From assembly GCA_017379935.1 (NCBI GenBank), contig JAFNVC010000034.1:1-64000 (forward strand): a stretch of DNA of 64,000 nucleotides. The letters run 5' to 3'. The position numbers and the translations under genes were made by a program. Shown piece by piece: positions 35,148 through 43,830 of this stretch (positions are counted from its first letter, which is position 1; each line of letters starts with the position of its first letter). This DNA is from Clostridia bacterium (lineage in GTDB: Bacteria > Bacillota > Clostridia > Oscillospirales > Acutalibacteraceae). The notes beneath the pieces were generated by a model that did not search any database, was not told the DNA's origin, and was given only the letters and a program-made list of their open reading frames with translations.

Positions 35148-35837
35148 ATGGAAAAGAAAAATATCCACAAGGATCACAGACAGCGTGTCCGTACACGGTA
35201 CCTGCATGAGGGCGTCGGATCAATGGCGGAGCATAATATAATCGAGCTGCTTTTATTCTTCGGTATACCGTATAAGGACACTAACCCGATTGCCCATGAG
35301 CTTATCGATACCTTCGGTGATATCAACGGCATTCTCGACGCGCCTGCCGAGGAGCTTATGAGGATTGACGGTATCGGTGAAAATGCCGCAACGCTGATAA
35401 AGCTTGTGCGGGATATATCACTACTGTACGCCGACGGCTCTCTTGCCGCGGAAGATAAAAAGAAAAAGTCCAATGTAACGGATTTTATAAAGTCAAAATA
35501 TATCAAAGAGACAAACGAAATAGTATATATAATCGGTGTCGATGCCGACGGAAGGCCGGAGCAATGCTCAAAAATCAGTGAGGGCTCCTTTGACAGGGCT
35601 ACGATCGATAACCGTTCGGTTGTTGAGAATGTTCTTCGCATCGGCTCGAAAAATATTGTTATCGCGCATAATCATCCCCACGGATTCGCTGTACCGTCAG
35701 CAGCGGATATTGAAACGACAGTACAGCTCAAAGCCTTGCTCAGCTCGATCGGTGTCAATCTCGTTGACCATATAATTGTTTCTCACGATGATATTTTTTC
35801 AATGGCAAAGAACCGCAAGTTTACCGATTTATTCTGA
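35148..35837 (+). CDS. radC: RadC-family JAB-domain protein
   Basis: A 229-residue protein. A helix-hairpin-helix segment (IDGIGENAATLI near residue 73) precedes the JAMM metalloprotease-like domain, whose zinc motif is seen as IAHNHPHGFAVPSAAD near 176-191, including the His-x-His, Ser and Asp ligands. RadC proteins were linked to DNA repair, but their activity is still unclear. The ATG at 35148 was chosen because AAAGGGGG lies about 9 bases upstream. Its 3' end overlaps the convergent yqfD by 9 bases. Confidence 0.88.
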   Translation: MEKKNIHKDHRQRVRTRYLHEGVGSMAEHNIIELLLFFGIPYKDTNPIAHELIDTFGDINGILDAPAEELMRIDGIGENAATLIKLVRDISLLYADGSLAAEDKKKKSNVTDFIKSKYIKETNEIVYIIGVDADGRPEQCSKISEGSFDRATIDNRSVVENVLRIGSKNIVIAHNHPHGFAVPSAADIETTVQLKALLSSIGVNLVDHIIVSHDDIFSMAKNRKFTDLF

Positions 35838-37016
35838 ATTGTTTTCATCAGTGATTTCCTCAAGCTCAAAGGGTCGGCTTTCACCGATGTTTTCAAAGCA
35901 GGTGTATGCTCCGTTGATTTTTATTCCGTCATCGGTGTCCGTTATATCTGCCTGCTGTGTGATTATCTGTGCGTGGCTTGTTTTGCACAGATGCTCAAAG
36001 GAATATCTGCTCATAGCCATAAGACGCGCCTGCTCGCGGCTTATGGTTATTTCTTTTTCATCATAGGTAGTATAAAGACGGTAGTTTATACCGAAGGGCA
36101 GAGTCTTTCCTTTGATTTCAAGGCGGGAGCGATGCTCATAGCACATACCCTCAAGGTCGCGTCTCGGCAGAAATTCCATACCCAGAAAGTAAAAAGAACG
36201 GATTTTCTTCGTTTTCGGGACGAGTACAGTCATTTTGTACGGTGCCGTCGCCTCAACGCTTATGTCAGTACGGGCGACGACATAGCCGTCCGCATCCGTA
36301 AACAGACTTACCTGAGTCTTGCTTTCGGAAACACCGCTTATCAGCAGATCGCCCTTTGTTACCGCTTCCCCCTTTTTTACTGAGGCTGAGCCGCGGTAAA
36401 CCTCGATGATTTCGATCTGTCCGTCCTTGCGCGCAACAATGTTTGATGTTCCCTGATGTGTTTCAATGTCGGGGATTTGTTCAAGCTCGCGCACCCTGAT
36501 TTCTGCTGTACAGCCCTTTATGTTAATCGCCGCCCACGTTGTATTATTAAGAAGAAGCATAGCCTTGCCTTCGATTTCGGCACGCTGCAGCTTGCGTATG
36601 CTTTTGCCTACCGTCAGCCCTGCCTCGTCAAAGGCGGCGATGATTTCGCTGTCGGGGATTGTAGTGTTGCCTGTCACGTCGATAATCCATATATGCCCCG
36701 AAAGCAGATTCATTGCAAGAAGGACGATAACCAGACCTGCGATGAGACCTGTGCGGTGAATGTGACGGCTTATCAAAAAGGGCAGGCCTGACCTGCCCGT
36801 AATGCGGACGCGCATCGAGCTGCTTCGTGCGGGGATACGGATTTTGCGATATCCCCGTATTGTCGTTTTTGCCGTCAGTCCGTCCGCGGTTTTTGTCAGC
36901 TCCCATAACGGAATACCCTGAGCACAGCAGGAATTGATAAATCTTTCGGAAAATCCGTTTTCGGCTCTGAGCGAAACACAGCCGAAAATCAGATTGATAA
37001 AATCTCGTGTAACCAT
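35829..37016 (-). CDS. yqfD: Sporulation protein YqfD
   Basis: A 395-residue membrane protein with an N-terminal soluble part (1-80), one strong transmembrane helix near 93-113 (GLIAGLVIVLLAMNLLSGHIW) and a large outer domain that matches YqfD (VTGNTTIPDSEI, WAAINIKGCTAEIRVRE, VKKGEAVTKGDLLISG). In Bacillus it is made in the mother cell under sigma-E and is needed for efficient sporulation. The ATG at 37016 overlaps the yqfC stop by one base (TGATG), so the genes are coupled. The longer frame start is not used because it lies inside yqfC. Confidence 0.9.
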   Translation of the reverse strand: MVTRDFINLIFGCVSLRAENGFSERFINSCCAQGIPLWELTKTADGLTAKTTIRGYRKIRIPARSSSMRVRITGRSGLPFLISRHIHRTGLIAGLVIVLLAMNLLSGHIWIIDVTGNTTIPDSEIIAAFDEAGLTVGKSIRKLQRAEIEGKAMLLLNNTTWAAINIKGCTAEIRVRELEQIPDIETHQGTSNIVARKDGQIEIIEVYRGSASVKKGEAVTKGDLLISGVSESKTQVSLFTDADGYVVARTDISVEATAPYKMTVLVPKTKKIRSFYFLGMEFLPRRDLEGMCYEHRSRLEIKGKTLPFGINYRLYTTYDEKEITISREQARLMAMSRYSFEHLCKTSHAQIITQQADITDTDDGIKINGAYTCFENIGESRPFELEEITDENNSE

Positions 37017-37309
37017 CAGGTGCAAAACTCCATACTGATGATACATCCCTCAATCATTGCCTGCTCCGAGGAGAGGGATTTTATCGTAAGACCGCTTCCG
37101 CAAAAGCATACGGCTTTTTTGCCGAGGCTGAGCTTTATCGTGCTCTCGTCGTATTCCATAACGCCCTTGCAGCCGTCTATAAGCGCACAGGTGTTGGATA
37201 TAATTTCGATATAACCTCCGCCGATGCAGATGTCCTCGGGCAGCTCTAATTTGTCACAGATTCTGTGGGAAAGCGGTGCCCTGAAATTCTGATAGTCCGA
37301 TAATGCCAT
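37016..37309 (-). CDS. yqfC: Sporulation protein YqfC
   Basis: A 97-residue soluble protein with the YqfC pattern: ICDKLELPEDICIGGGYIEIISN near the start, a YDESTIKLSLGKKAV strand pair, and ITIKSLSSEQAMIEGCI-like end. Always found before yqfD in spore formers. TAGGAG precedes the ATG. Its promoter region is shared with the divergent ylbJ gene. Confidence 0.9.
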   Translation of the reverse strand: MALSDYQNFRAPLSHRICDKLELPEDICIGGGYIEIISNTCALIDGCKGVMEYDESTIKLSLGKKAVCFCGSGLTIKSLSSEQAMIEGCIISMEFCT

Positions 37310-37320
37310 AAAATTCTCCT

Positions 37321-37351
37321 ATCATAACAATATAGTGCGTTCACATATATA
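37321..37351 (+). promoter_or_regulatory. Possible sigma-E promoter of ylbJ
   Basis: ATCATAA (37321-37327) and CATATATA (37344-37351) are 16 bases apart and loosely resemble the sigma-E pattern (ATA-type -35, CATACAAT -10). The flanking genes belong to the sigma-E regulon in Bacillus, which motivates the call; the match itself is weak. Confidence 0.3.
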
Positions 37352-37367
37352 TTTACGGGTGATTTGT

Positions 37368-38423
37368 TTGAAAAATTACAGCTTGAAGATTATTTTTGCG
37401 CTGCTGGCAACGCTCGTGTTTATCCTCGGCTTTTTTGCGGCACCGTCGCAGGCAGTCAAGGGTGTCAGCGACGGCCTGACGCTATGCTCAACGGCAGTCA
37501 TACCGTCGCTTTTTCCGTTTATTTTCCTGTCGGATTTTTTTGTCCGCTCGGGACTTTGCTCGATTGTAGGCAGGTATATCGCACCTGTTACGGAATTTGT
37601 TTTCCGACTTCCAGGAATTGCGGGATGCGCGGTGCTGATGAGCCTTATCGGGGGATATCCCGTCGGCGCAAGGATGATTGCTCAGCTGATTGAAGACGGA
37701 AGTGTTACCCGTGAAGAGGGCAGACGGATGCTCGTTTTCTGCGTCAATGCGGGACCCGCTTTTGTTATCGGCACCGTCGGCACGGTTATGCTCTCAAGTC
37801 CGCGCGCAGGATTTATATTGTATGCTTCTCTTACACTGTCGTCATTGCTTATGGGAGCTTTTCTGCGGCTTTTTGGTAAAAAGAAGACGGGAGAAAAAGC
37901 TGTCGGGGCAAAAGACTTTTCTCCCGATGTTATCTCGCAGAGTGTGCTGAGTGCAACAAACTCAATGCTGATGCTGTGCGCGTGGATATTGCTGTTTTCG
38001 TGCGTCAATGCCCTTGTGCACAGCCTGCACCTGTCGCAGAATACGCTGATGTGGATAAGGATTGCAACGGAGGTTACGGGCGGATGCGCTCAGACAACAG
38101 CCGCCTTTCCTTTATGTGTGACGGCGCTTACCCTCGGCTGGTCAGGCTTTTCCGTGCATTGTCAGCTTTATCCGTTTATAAGGCAGACGGGGCTCAGATA
38201 TTCTTATTTTTGCTTATCACGGCTGATTCACGGAGGACTGGCAACTGCGGTTGCACAGCTGCTTTTCAGAATTTTTCCGTGTCAGGTCAGCGTGTTTTCA
38301 AATCTGACACAGGTTACGCCCTCACTGTTTTCGGTTTCTGTGCCTGCCGCTGTGGCGATGCTTGTACTCAGCGCGTTCATAATTATTGAAACTAAAATAC
38401 CTCTCTTGAAACAGGAGACATAA
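37368..38423 (+). CDS. ylbJ: Sporulation integral membrane protein YlbJ
   Basis: A 351-residue protein with about eight hydrophobic segments. The nucleoside-recognition-type motifs CSTAVIPSLFPFIFLSDF near residue 40, LIGGYPVGARM near 93 and FCVNAGPAFVIGTVG near 125 are those of YlbJ, a mother-cell membrane protein needed for spore coat and cortex maturation. The start is taken as TTG at 37368 with GGGTGAT just upstream; a GTG 11 codons earlier is possible. Divergent from yqfCD, a grouping of sigma-E genes that are scattered in Bacillus. Confidence 0.9.
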   Translation: MKNYSLKIIFALLATLVFILGFFAAPSQAVKGVSDGLTLCSTAVIPSLFPFIFLSDFFVRSGLCSIVGRYIAPVTEFVFRLPGIAGCAVLMSLIGGYPVGARMIAQLIEDGSVTREEGRRMLVFCVNAGPAFVIGTVGTVMLSSPRAGFILYASLTLSSLLMGAFLRLFGKKKTGEKAVGAKDFSPDVISQSVLSATNSMLMLCAWILLFSCVNALVHSLHLSQNTLMWIRIATEVTGGCAQTTAAFPLCVTALTLGWSGFSVHCQLYPFIRQTGLRYSYFCLSRLIHGGLATAVAQLLFRIFPCQVSVFSNLTQVTPSLFSVSVPAAVAMLVLSAFIIIETKIPLLKQET

Positions 38424-38434
38424 TATGCTATAAT
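38406..38434 (+). promoter_or_regulatory. Strong sigma-A promoter inside the 3' end of ylbJ
   Basis: TTGAAA (38406-38411), 17 bases, TATAAT (38429-38434) with TGC extension. It gives the small cysteine protein and glycerate kinase genes expression independent of sporulation. Confidence 0.75.
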
Positions 38435-38462
38435 ACATCCAGAAAAACAAAGGATGATGAAA

Positions 38463-38681
38463 ATGAAGAAATCCGTTCTCAAAAAAAAAGAAACAACACC
38501 CGCGTGCCGTATCTGTTCTCACGGCATACTTTCCGCGGACGGCGAAAGCGTGCTTTGCGTCAAGACGGGTATAAGACAGCTTGATTCAAGCTGCCGAAGC
38601 TTTAAGTACGATCCGCTTAAGCGCGTACCTATGCGCAAAAGGGGTATGGGTAATTTTACAAAGGAAGATTTTGAGCTTTAA
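38463..38681 (+). CDS. Small cysteine-containing protein of unknown function
   Basis: A 72-residue basic protein with CRIC near residue 17, a CVKTG at about 33 and a Cys in SSCRSFKYDPLKRVP near 44, spaced as a four-cysteine metal site. Proteins with this YDPLKRVP ending are common in gut Clostridia as annotated hypotheticals. Three ATG codons are close together; the one at 38463 is best placed behind AAAGGATG. It is followed by a small hairpin and glycerate kinase. Confidence 0.7.
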   Translation: MKKSVLKKKETTPACRICSHGILSADGESVLCVKTGIRQLDSSCRSFKYDPLKRVPMRKRGMGNFTKEDFEL

Positions 38682-38706
38682 GGGATGAGTTAATCATCCC
38701 TTTTTC
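38681..38706 (+). terminator. Short terminator-like hairpin
   Basis: AGGGATGA (38681-38688) pairs with TCATCCCT (38694-38701), followed by TTTT. It may reduce readthrough into the glycerate kinase gene, which starts only 14 bases later. Confidence 0.55.
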
Positions 38707-38719
38707 AGTTGGTGATTTT

Positions 38720-39832
38720 ATGATTATTATTGCACCCGATTCCTTCAAGGGAACAATGACTGCACACGAGGTCTGCACAATAATAAAGGAAGAGTTTCTC
38801 AAAGCCGACAGCACTCTCGACATCCGCTGTATGCCGATTGCCGACGGCGGAGAGGGGACGGTTGATGCACTTTTGTCGCTCGGCGGTGAGCGTGTCAGCG
38901 TAGCTGTACAAAATCCGTTCGGCAAAAAAATCAATTCGTTTTACGGTATTCTGCCCGACGGAACGGCTGTTATCGAAATGGCGGCAGCGAGCGGTCTTCC
39001 GCTTGTCGGTGAAAATAAAAATCCGTTGCGTGCCTCAACCTACGGTACGGGCGAGCTGATTAAAGCCGCACTTGACCGCGGATGCAGAAAAATTCTCCTC
39101 GGTATCGGCGGCAGCGCAACCAACGACGGCGGTATCGGATGTCTGGCAGCACTCGGTGCGCGCTTTCTTGATGAAAAAGAAAACAGTATTCCCCTCAGCG
39201 GCGCAGGTCTTGCGGAAATACGAAAAATTGACCTGACGGCACTCGACAGCCGAATTACGGGAACGGACATACAAGTCCTTTGCGACGTCACAAGTCCGCT
39301 TTACGGCGAAACAGGCGCGGCTTACGTCTTTGCTCCGCAGAAGGGTGCGGATGCGGATATGGTAAAAATTCTCGATGACGGCTTGCGGAATTTTGCAAGG
39401 GTGACAAAGGAAAAAACCGGCAAAGACAATGCTTTTCTCGAGGGTGCAGGCGCGGCGGGCGGTCTCGGCTTCGGTCTTGTCAGCTTCCTCGGCGCACGGC
39501 TCGTTAAGGGCGCACCGACTCTGCTTCGTTTAATGGGACTTGATGCTCTTGCACCCTCCGCTGACCTTATAATCACGGGCGAGGGCTGCTTTGATGAGCA
39601 GTCGCTTCTCGGTAAGGCTCCGTCAAGTGTGGCTGAGCTTGCGGGAGAAACTCCCGTTATCGCGGTTGCGGGCAGATGCAGGATTGCTTTACCCGAAAAT
39701 TCGCCGATCCGCAGGGTTTATGTTACCGATAAGGCAGGGAAGCCGTTCGATTTGCTGAAAAAAGAATGCTTTGATGACCTGCGGAAAACGGCAAAAGAAA
39801 TTGCTGAGGATTATATTTTGGGTAAGTTTTAA
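38720..39832 (+). CDS. glxK: Glycerate kinase (GarK/GlxK family)
   Basis: A 370-residue enzyme that phosphorylates D-glycerate, usually at the 2-position. It opens with IIIAPDSFKGTMTA, has ADGGEGTVDALL near residue 49, GIGGSATNDGGIGCLAALG near 123 and TGEGCFDEQSLLGKAP near 286, all family signatures. No glycolate or glucarate genes surround it, so its source of glycerate is unclear; serine or sugar-acid breakdown are possible. Confidence 0.93.
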   Translation: MIIIAPDSFKGTMTAHEVCTIIKEEFLKADSTLDIRCMPIADGGEGTVDALLSLGGERVSVAVQNPFGKKINSFYGILPDGTAVIEMAAASGLPLVGENKNPLRASTYGTGELIKAALDRGCRKILLGIGGSATNDGGIGCLAALGARFLDEKENSIPLSGAGLAEIRKIDLTALDSRITGTDIQVLCDVTSPLYGETGAAYVFAPQKGADADMVKILDDGLRNFARVTKEKTGKDNAFLEGAGAAGGLGFGLVSFLGARLVKGAPTLLRLMGLDALAPSADLIITGEGCFDEQSLLGKAPSSVAELAGETPVIAVAGRCRIALPENSPIRRVYVTDKAGKPFDLLKKECFDDLRKTAKEIAEDYILGKF

Positions 39833-39847
39833 ACACTTTCAACATAG

Positions 39848-39954
39848 TTTTCCACACCTTTTTCGCATATACAGCGTTAAAATTCGGAATATGACACTAT
39901 ATATGGATAATATTTCCTTTTTCAACAGCGGTTTCCACAAAAAGCTGTGGAAAA
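39848..39954. promoter_or_regulatory. Cluster of DnaA-box-like sites
   Basis: TTTTCCACA occurs at 39848-39856 and, on the opposite strand, at 39946-39954; GTTTCCACA at 39931-39939 makes a perfect inverted repeat with the latter. The 9-mer fits the TTWTNCACA DnaA-box consensus. The three sites lie in an AT-rich stretch just upstream of the ylxM-ffh promoter. DnaA control of that operon is inference; no replication genes are near, so an origin is unlikely. Confidence 0.4.
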
Positions 39955-39982
39955 TAATACCGAAAATATATTAAAAAAAGGC

Positions 39983-40011
39983 TTGACAAGAGCCGTTCTA
40001 TAATGTATAAT
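39983..40011 (+). promoter_or_regulatory. Consensus promoter of the ylxM-ffh operon
   Basis: TTGACA (39983-39988), 17 bases, TATAAT (40006-40011): a perfect sigma-A match, in line with a highly expressed translation operon. Confidence 0.85.
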
Positions 40012-40014
40012 CTG

Positions 40015-40048
40015 TGCCTGTAAAGAAAAAAACTTTACAGGCATTTTT
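40015..40048 (+). promoter_or_regulatory. Terminator-like hairpin at the 5' end of the ylxM mRNA
   Basis: TGCCTGTAAAG (40015-40025) pairs perfectly with CTTTACAGGCA (40033-40043) across a seven-A loop and is followed by TTTTT. It begins within a few bases of the expected transcription start, too early for ordinary intrinsic termination, so it may protect the 5' end or control operon output. Confidence 0.5.
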
Positions 40049-40067
40049 CAGTAAAGGAGCATCGGCT

Positions 40068-40442
40068 GTGAGTAAGAATCTTGATATAACGCTTCTGCTT
40101 GATTTTTACGGCGATATGCTTACGGACAAGCAGCGCAGCTTTATCAGCTACTACTACAACGATGACCTTTCGCTTTCGGAAATTGCCGCCGATGAGGGTA
40201 TTACCCGTCAGGGTGTCCGCGATGCCATCAAGAGGGCTGAAACCCAGCTTATTGCTATGGAGGAGCGCCTCGGACTCGTTGCCCGATTCGAGAATATGAA
40301 AATCGGTTTGAGCGAAATCATCGAGCACGCTGAGGAGATCGCGATACATAACCGAAAGAGTGCTCTTTCAATGGAGATCAACGACGGCACAGCCAAGATT
40401 AAGGCTATTGCCCAGACTCTGCTGACAGAGAATTACAATTAA
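40068..40442 (+). CDS. ylxM: YlxM-family putative DNA-binding protein
   Basis: A 124-residue helical protein of the UPF0122 family with a sigma-70 region-4-like helix-turn-helix: LTDKQRSFISYYYNDDLSL, then EIAADEGITRQGVRDAIKRAE (about 42-62). It is almost always upstream of ffh and is thought to help the signal recognition particle pathway. The start is GTG at 40068, 9 bases after AAAGGAG; the longer frame start would lie within the leader hairpin. Confidence 0.9.
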   Translation: MSKNLDITLLLDFYGDMLTDKQRSFISYYYNDDLSLSEIAADEGITRQGVRDAIKRAETQLIAMEERLGLVARFENMKIGLSEIIEHAEEIAIHNRKSALSMEINDGTAKIKAIAQTLLTENYN

Positions 40443-40459
40443 AAAGGTGGTACCAACTT

Positions 40460-41806
40460 ATGGCATTTGAGGGCCTTTCAGACAGACTCGAAGCCGCCTT
40501 TCAAAGGTTAAAAAGCAAGGGAGCCTTGACAGAGGCTGATGTTAAGAGCGCTATGCGCGAGGTTCGTCTCGCATTGCTCGAGGCTGACGTTAACTACAAG
40601 GTTGCCAAGGACTTTACCGAAAAGGTCAGCCGTAGAGCCGTCGGTGAGCAGGTTATGGAAAGTCTTACACCTGCACAGATGGTTATTAAAATAGTTAAAG
40701 AAGAGCTTACCGACCTTATGGGCGGAACAAAATCCCGCCTTGCGATTGCAAATCATCCGCCGACAGTCGTTATGATGTGCGGTCTTCAGGGTTCAGGTAA
40801 AACAACTCACAGTGCAAAAATCGCCTTGAGGCTTAAGAATGAGGGCCACAGACCCTTGCTCGTTGCCTGCGACATTTACCGTCCCGCCGCTATCAAGCAG
40901 CTTCAGGTTGTCGGTGAAAGCATCGGAGTTCCCGTTTTTGAAATGGGTCAGATCAACCCCGTTGAAATTGCGCGTGAGGCAATAAAGCTCGCAAAGGATC
41001 AGGGCTATGACTACGTCTTCCTTGATACTGCAGGCCGACTTCACATTGACGAGGAGCTTATGACTGAGCTTAAAAACGTCAAGGCTGAGGTCAAGCCGCA
41101 CGAAATCCTTCTTGTTGTTGACTCAATGACAGGTCAGGATGCGGTTAACGTAGCAACGTCCTTCAACGATGCGCTCGGCATCGACGGTATCGTGCTCACA
41201 AAGCTCGACGGTGATACACGAGGCGGTGCGGCTCTTTCGACAAGAGCTGTTACGGGCAAGCCGATCAAGTTCGTCGGTATCGGTGAAAAGCTGACCGATC
41301 TTGACGTCTTCCACCCCGACCGTATGGCATCAAGAATCCTCGGTATGGGCGATATGCTTTCTCTTATCGAAAAGGCAGAAATCGCACTTGACGAGAAAAA
41401 GGCTATGGAGCTCGAAAAGAAGCTCCGTCAGAACAAATTCGACCTCAACGACCTTATGGATCAGCTTGATCAGGTTCGCAAGATGGGCTCAATCAAGGAT
41501 ATGCTTTCTATGATTCCCGGTATGGAAAAGCAGATTAAGGACGTTGACATAGATGAACGCCAGTTCGATAAAATCAAGGCTATCATCCAGTCGATGACTC
41601 CGCAGGAGCGCGAAAAGCCCGAGATTCTCAATCCGTCAAGAAAACGCCGTATCGCACAGGGCTGCGGTCAGGACGTTGAGGCTGTCAACAGACTTCTCTC
41701 TCAGCACAAGCAGATGCAGAAGATGTTCAAGCAGTTTAACGGCAAGGGCAAGAAGCGCAGACGCGGCAGACCCGACCTTTCAGCATTGAAGGGTTTTAAT
41801 ATCTAA
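40460..41806 (+). CDS. ffh: Signal recognition particle protein Ffh
   Basis: A 448-residue SRP54 GTPase. The N domain (1-90) leads to the G domain with P-loop GLQGSGKTTHSAK near 106, the DTAGRLHIDEE motif near 190, TKLDGDTRGGAALS near 246, and a methionine-rich M domain from about 325 with MIPGM and the RNA-binding RRIAQGCGQDVEAVN stretch. It targets nascent membrane and secreted proteins. It follows ylxM by 17 bases in the usual order before rpsP. Confidence 0.97.
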   Translation: MAFEGLSDRLEAAFQRLKSKGALTEADVKSAMREVRLALLEADVNYKVAKDFTEKVSRRAVGEQVMESLTPAQMVIKIVKEELTDLMGGTKSRLAIANHPPTVVMMCGLQGSGKTTHSAKIALRLKNEGHRPLLVACDIYRPAAIKQLQVVGESIGVPVFEMGQINPVEIAREAIKLAKDQGYDYVFLDTAGRLHIDEELMTELKNVKAEVKPHEILLVVDSMTGQDAVNVATSFNDALGIDGIVLTKLDGDTRGGAALSTRAVTGKPIKFVGIGEKLTDLDVFHPDRMASRILGMGDMLSLIEKAEIALDEKKAMELEKKLRQNKFDLNDLMDQLDQVRKMGSIKDMLSMIPGMEKQIKDVDIDERQFDKIKAIIQSMTPQEREKPEILNPSRKRRIAQGCGQDVEAVNRLLSQHKQMQKMFKQFNGKGKKRRRGRPDLSALKGFNI

Positions 41807-41882
41807 GCTTTCAACACGCACAATTCACTTTGCGTGATTGATATATAAAATTTTTATTATTTTTTATTTGGAGGAATTTATC

Positions 41883-42125
41883 ATGGTAAAAATCAGACTT
41901 CGTCGTATGGGTGCAAAGAGAGCTCCTTTCTATCGTGTAGTTGTAGCAGATTCAAAGTATCCCCGTGACGGCAGATTCATCGAAGAGATCGGTACTTACA
42001 ACCCGATGACAGAGCCTGCAGAGGTTAAGATCGACGCTGAGAAGGCTGCTAAGTGGCTTGCAAACGGCGCTCAGCCCACAGATACAGTTAAGGATCTCTT
42101 CAAGAAAAACGGCATCATCAAATAA
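41883..42125 (+). CDS. rpsP: 30S ribosomal protein S16
   Basis: An 80-residue protein with the S16 signature opening [23 protein letters not shown] and the [10 protein letters not shown] stretch. The ATG at 41883 has GGAGG 7 bases upstream; the longer frame start is inside the spacer. Ribosome assembly protein of the small subunit. Third gene of the ylxM-ffh-rpsP-khpA-rimM-trmD operon. Confidence 0.97.
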   Translation: MVKIRLRRMGAKRAPFYRVVVADSKYPRDGRFIEEIGTYNPMTEPAEVKIDAEKAAKWLANGAQPTDTVKDLFKKNGIIK

Positions 42126-42150
42126 TTGCTCGAAGGAGAGTTAAAAAACG

Positions 42151-42384
42151 ATGAAAGAGTTATTGACACAGATCGCTCAGGGTCTTGTAAACGATCCCGA
42201 TGCAGTTTCCGTTGTTGTTGACGAGCCCGATGAGGATGGCGTAATCGTTTATCATCTTCACGTTGCTCCCGACGATATGGGCCGCGTCATCGGCAAGCAG
42301 GGCAGAATCGCAAAGGCAATCCGTATTGTTATGCGTTCAGCCGCTAACCGCAGTGAGCAGAAGATTTCTGTTGAAATTGACTAA
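42151..42384 (+). CDS. khpA: KH-domain RNA-binding protein KhpA
   Basis: A 77-residue protein made of one KH domain with the RNA-binding loop VIGKQGRIAKAIR near 46-58. Members (YlqC/KhpA) bind RNA, often with KhpB, and influence cell division and length. Always between rpsP and rimM. GAAGGAGAG lies upstream of the ATG. Confidence 0.93.
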   Translation: MKELLTQIAQGLVNDPDAVSVVVDEPDEDGVIVYHLHVAPDDMGRVIGKQGRIAKAIRIVMRSAANRSEQKISVEID

Positions 42385-42438
42385 TTGATTGCCGGAGTTT
42401 CCGTTGGGAACTCCGGTAAAGATTTTTAGGGTGTTTTT

Positions 42439-42957
42439 ATGATTAAGGAATATCTTGAGGTCGGTCAGATTGTCGGCACTCACGGCGTACGCGGAGAAAT
42501 GCGCGTCAATCCGTGGGCGGACGGTCCCGAATTTATGAAACAATTCAAGACTCTGTACTATGATAATAGTGGGGAAAAGAGCGTAAAGGTTATTTCTGCG
42601 CGCCCTCACGGCAATGTTGTTATCCTTAAATTAGAGGGTATCGAAACCGTTGAAGCCGCGTCCGCTATGCGTAACCGTGTTCTTTTTATAAGACGTGCTG
42701 ATGCAAAAATTGCGAAGGGCTCGTATTTTATCTCCGAGCTTATCGGCTGCGAGGTCTTTGATGCGCAGGACGGCAGCGTCTGCTACGGCATGCTCTCCGA
42801 TGTCAGCGAAACGGGTGCAAATGACGTCTGGCATATTACAAAGGACGGCAGGGAATATCTTATCCCTGCGATTCCCGATGTTGTTATCAGCGTTGATGTT
42901 GAACAAAACCGTGTTGAAATCAAGCCCCTGAGAGGAATTTTTGACGATGAGAATTGA
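42439..42957 (+). CDS. rimM: Ribosome maturation factor RimM
   Basis: A 172-residue protein with the RimM N-terminal beta-barrel (EVGQIVGTHGVRGEMRV, residues 6-22) and the C-terminal PRC barrel (IGCEVFDAQDG, YLIPAIPDVVISVDVEQNRVEI). It helps assemble the 30S head around S19. Its stop overlaps the trmD start by 11 bases. Confidence 0.95.
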   Translation: MIKEYLEVGQIVGTHGVRGEMRVNPWADGPEFMKQFKTLYYDNSGEKSVKVISARPHGNVVILKLEGIETVEAASAMRNRVLFIRRADAKIAKGSYFISELIGCEVFDAQDGSVCYGMLSDVSETGANDVWHITKDGREYLIPAIPDVVISVDVEQNRVEIKPLRGIFDDEN

Positions 42958-43681
42958 CATTTTAACCCTCTTTCCCGAAATGTGCGAGCGCGTTCTCAGC
43001 GAAAGCATCATCGGCCGCTCGCGTGAGGGCGGACTTGTGGAAATCAACTGCACTAATATCAGGGATTATTCTAAGGATAAGCATCGCCGTGTTGATGATG
43101 CAACCTATGGCGGCGGTGTCGGTATGCTTATGCAGGTTGACCCGATTTACGATTGCTTCTGCGCGCTGACCGAAAAAATCGGCAAGCGCCCGCATCTTAT
43201 CTATATGTCACCGCAGGGCAAAACGCTGACACAGGAGCGCGTCAAGGAGCTTTCGAAAATGGAGAATATTGCTATTCTCTGCGGTCATTACGAGGGCGTT
43301 GACGAGCGTGTTATTGAAGAAATCGTTGATGAGGAAATCTCAATCGGCGATTATGTTCTGACGGGCGGTGAGCTTCCCGCACTGGTGCTTGCGGACAGCA
43401 TCTCCCGTATGCTTCCCGGCGTTCTTGCAGAGGATATTGCCTTTGAGGAGGAGAGTCACTACAACTCGCTTCTTGAATATCCGCAGTACACAAGACCCTA
43501 TGAATGGCACGGCAAAAAGGTACCCGATGTCCTTTTGTCGGGACATCACGCCAATATATGCAAATGGCGCAGAGAGCAGCAGCTAAAGCGTACTTATGAG
43601 CGTCGTCCCGACCTGCTCGAGTCGGCAGAATTAGACAAAAAAGACAAGCAATTTTTGGAAACTCTTAAAAACTGCGAATAA
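42947..43681 (+). CDS. trmD: tRNA (guanine37-N1)-methyltransferase TrmD
   Basis: A 244-residue SPOUT methyltransferase. MRIDILTLFPEM opens the protein; the knotted SAM site is seen in YMSPQGKTLTQ, LCGHYEGVDERV and EISIGDYVLTGGELPALVL. It methylates G37 of tRNAs and prevents frameshifting. The ATG at 42947 starts the conserved N-terminus; a TTG two codons earlier is closer to the AGAGGA site. rplS, which often follows trmD, is absent here, and no clear terminator is seen in the next 150 bases. Confidence 0.95.
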   Translation: MRIDILTLFPEMCERVLSESIIGRSREGGLVEINCTNIRDYSKDKHRRVDDATYGGGVGMLMQVDPIYDCFCALTEKIGKRPHLIYMSPQGKTLTQERVKELSKMENIAILCGHYEGVDERVIEEIVDEEISIGDYVLTGGELPALVLADSISRMLPGVLAEDIAFEEESHYNSLLEYPQYTRPYEWHGKKVPDVLLSGHHANICKWRREQQLKRTYERRPDLLESAELDKKDKQFLETLKNCE

Positions 43682-43802
43682 ATAATAGTCATTCTGCATT
43701 AAAATATCGAATACCCAATAGTAAATCTGCACAAACAATAGGTTGCAAAAAAGTGCAAGTTTGGAATACAAGCCGAATTATTTTTAAAGTGATGTTTATT
43801 TG

Positions 43803-43830
43803 TTGACGATAACAAGTTTTGTGATATAAT
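43803..43830 (+). promoter_or_regulatory. Promoter of the HPr-like gene
   Basis: TTGACG (43803-43808), 16 bases, TATAAT (43825-43830) with TGA extension. Confidence 0.75.

Noticed and set aside
39848..39954. A replication origin
   Set aside because: DnaA-box-like sites occur, but dnaA, dnaN or other origin genes are absent and the surrounding genes are ordinary.
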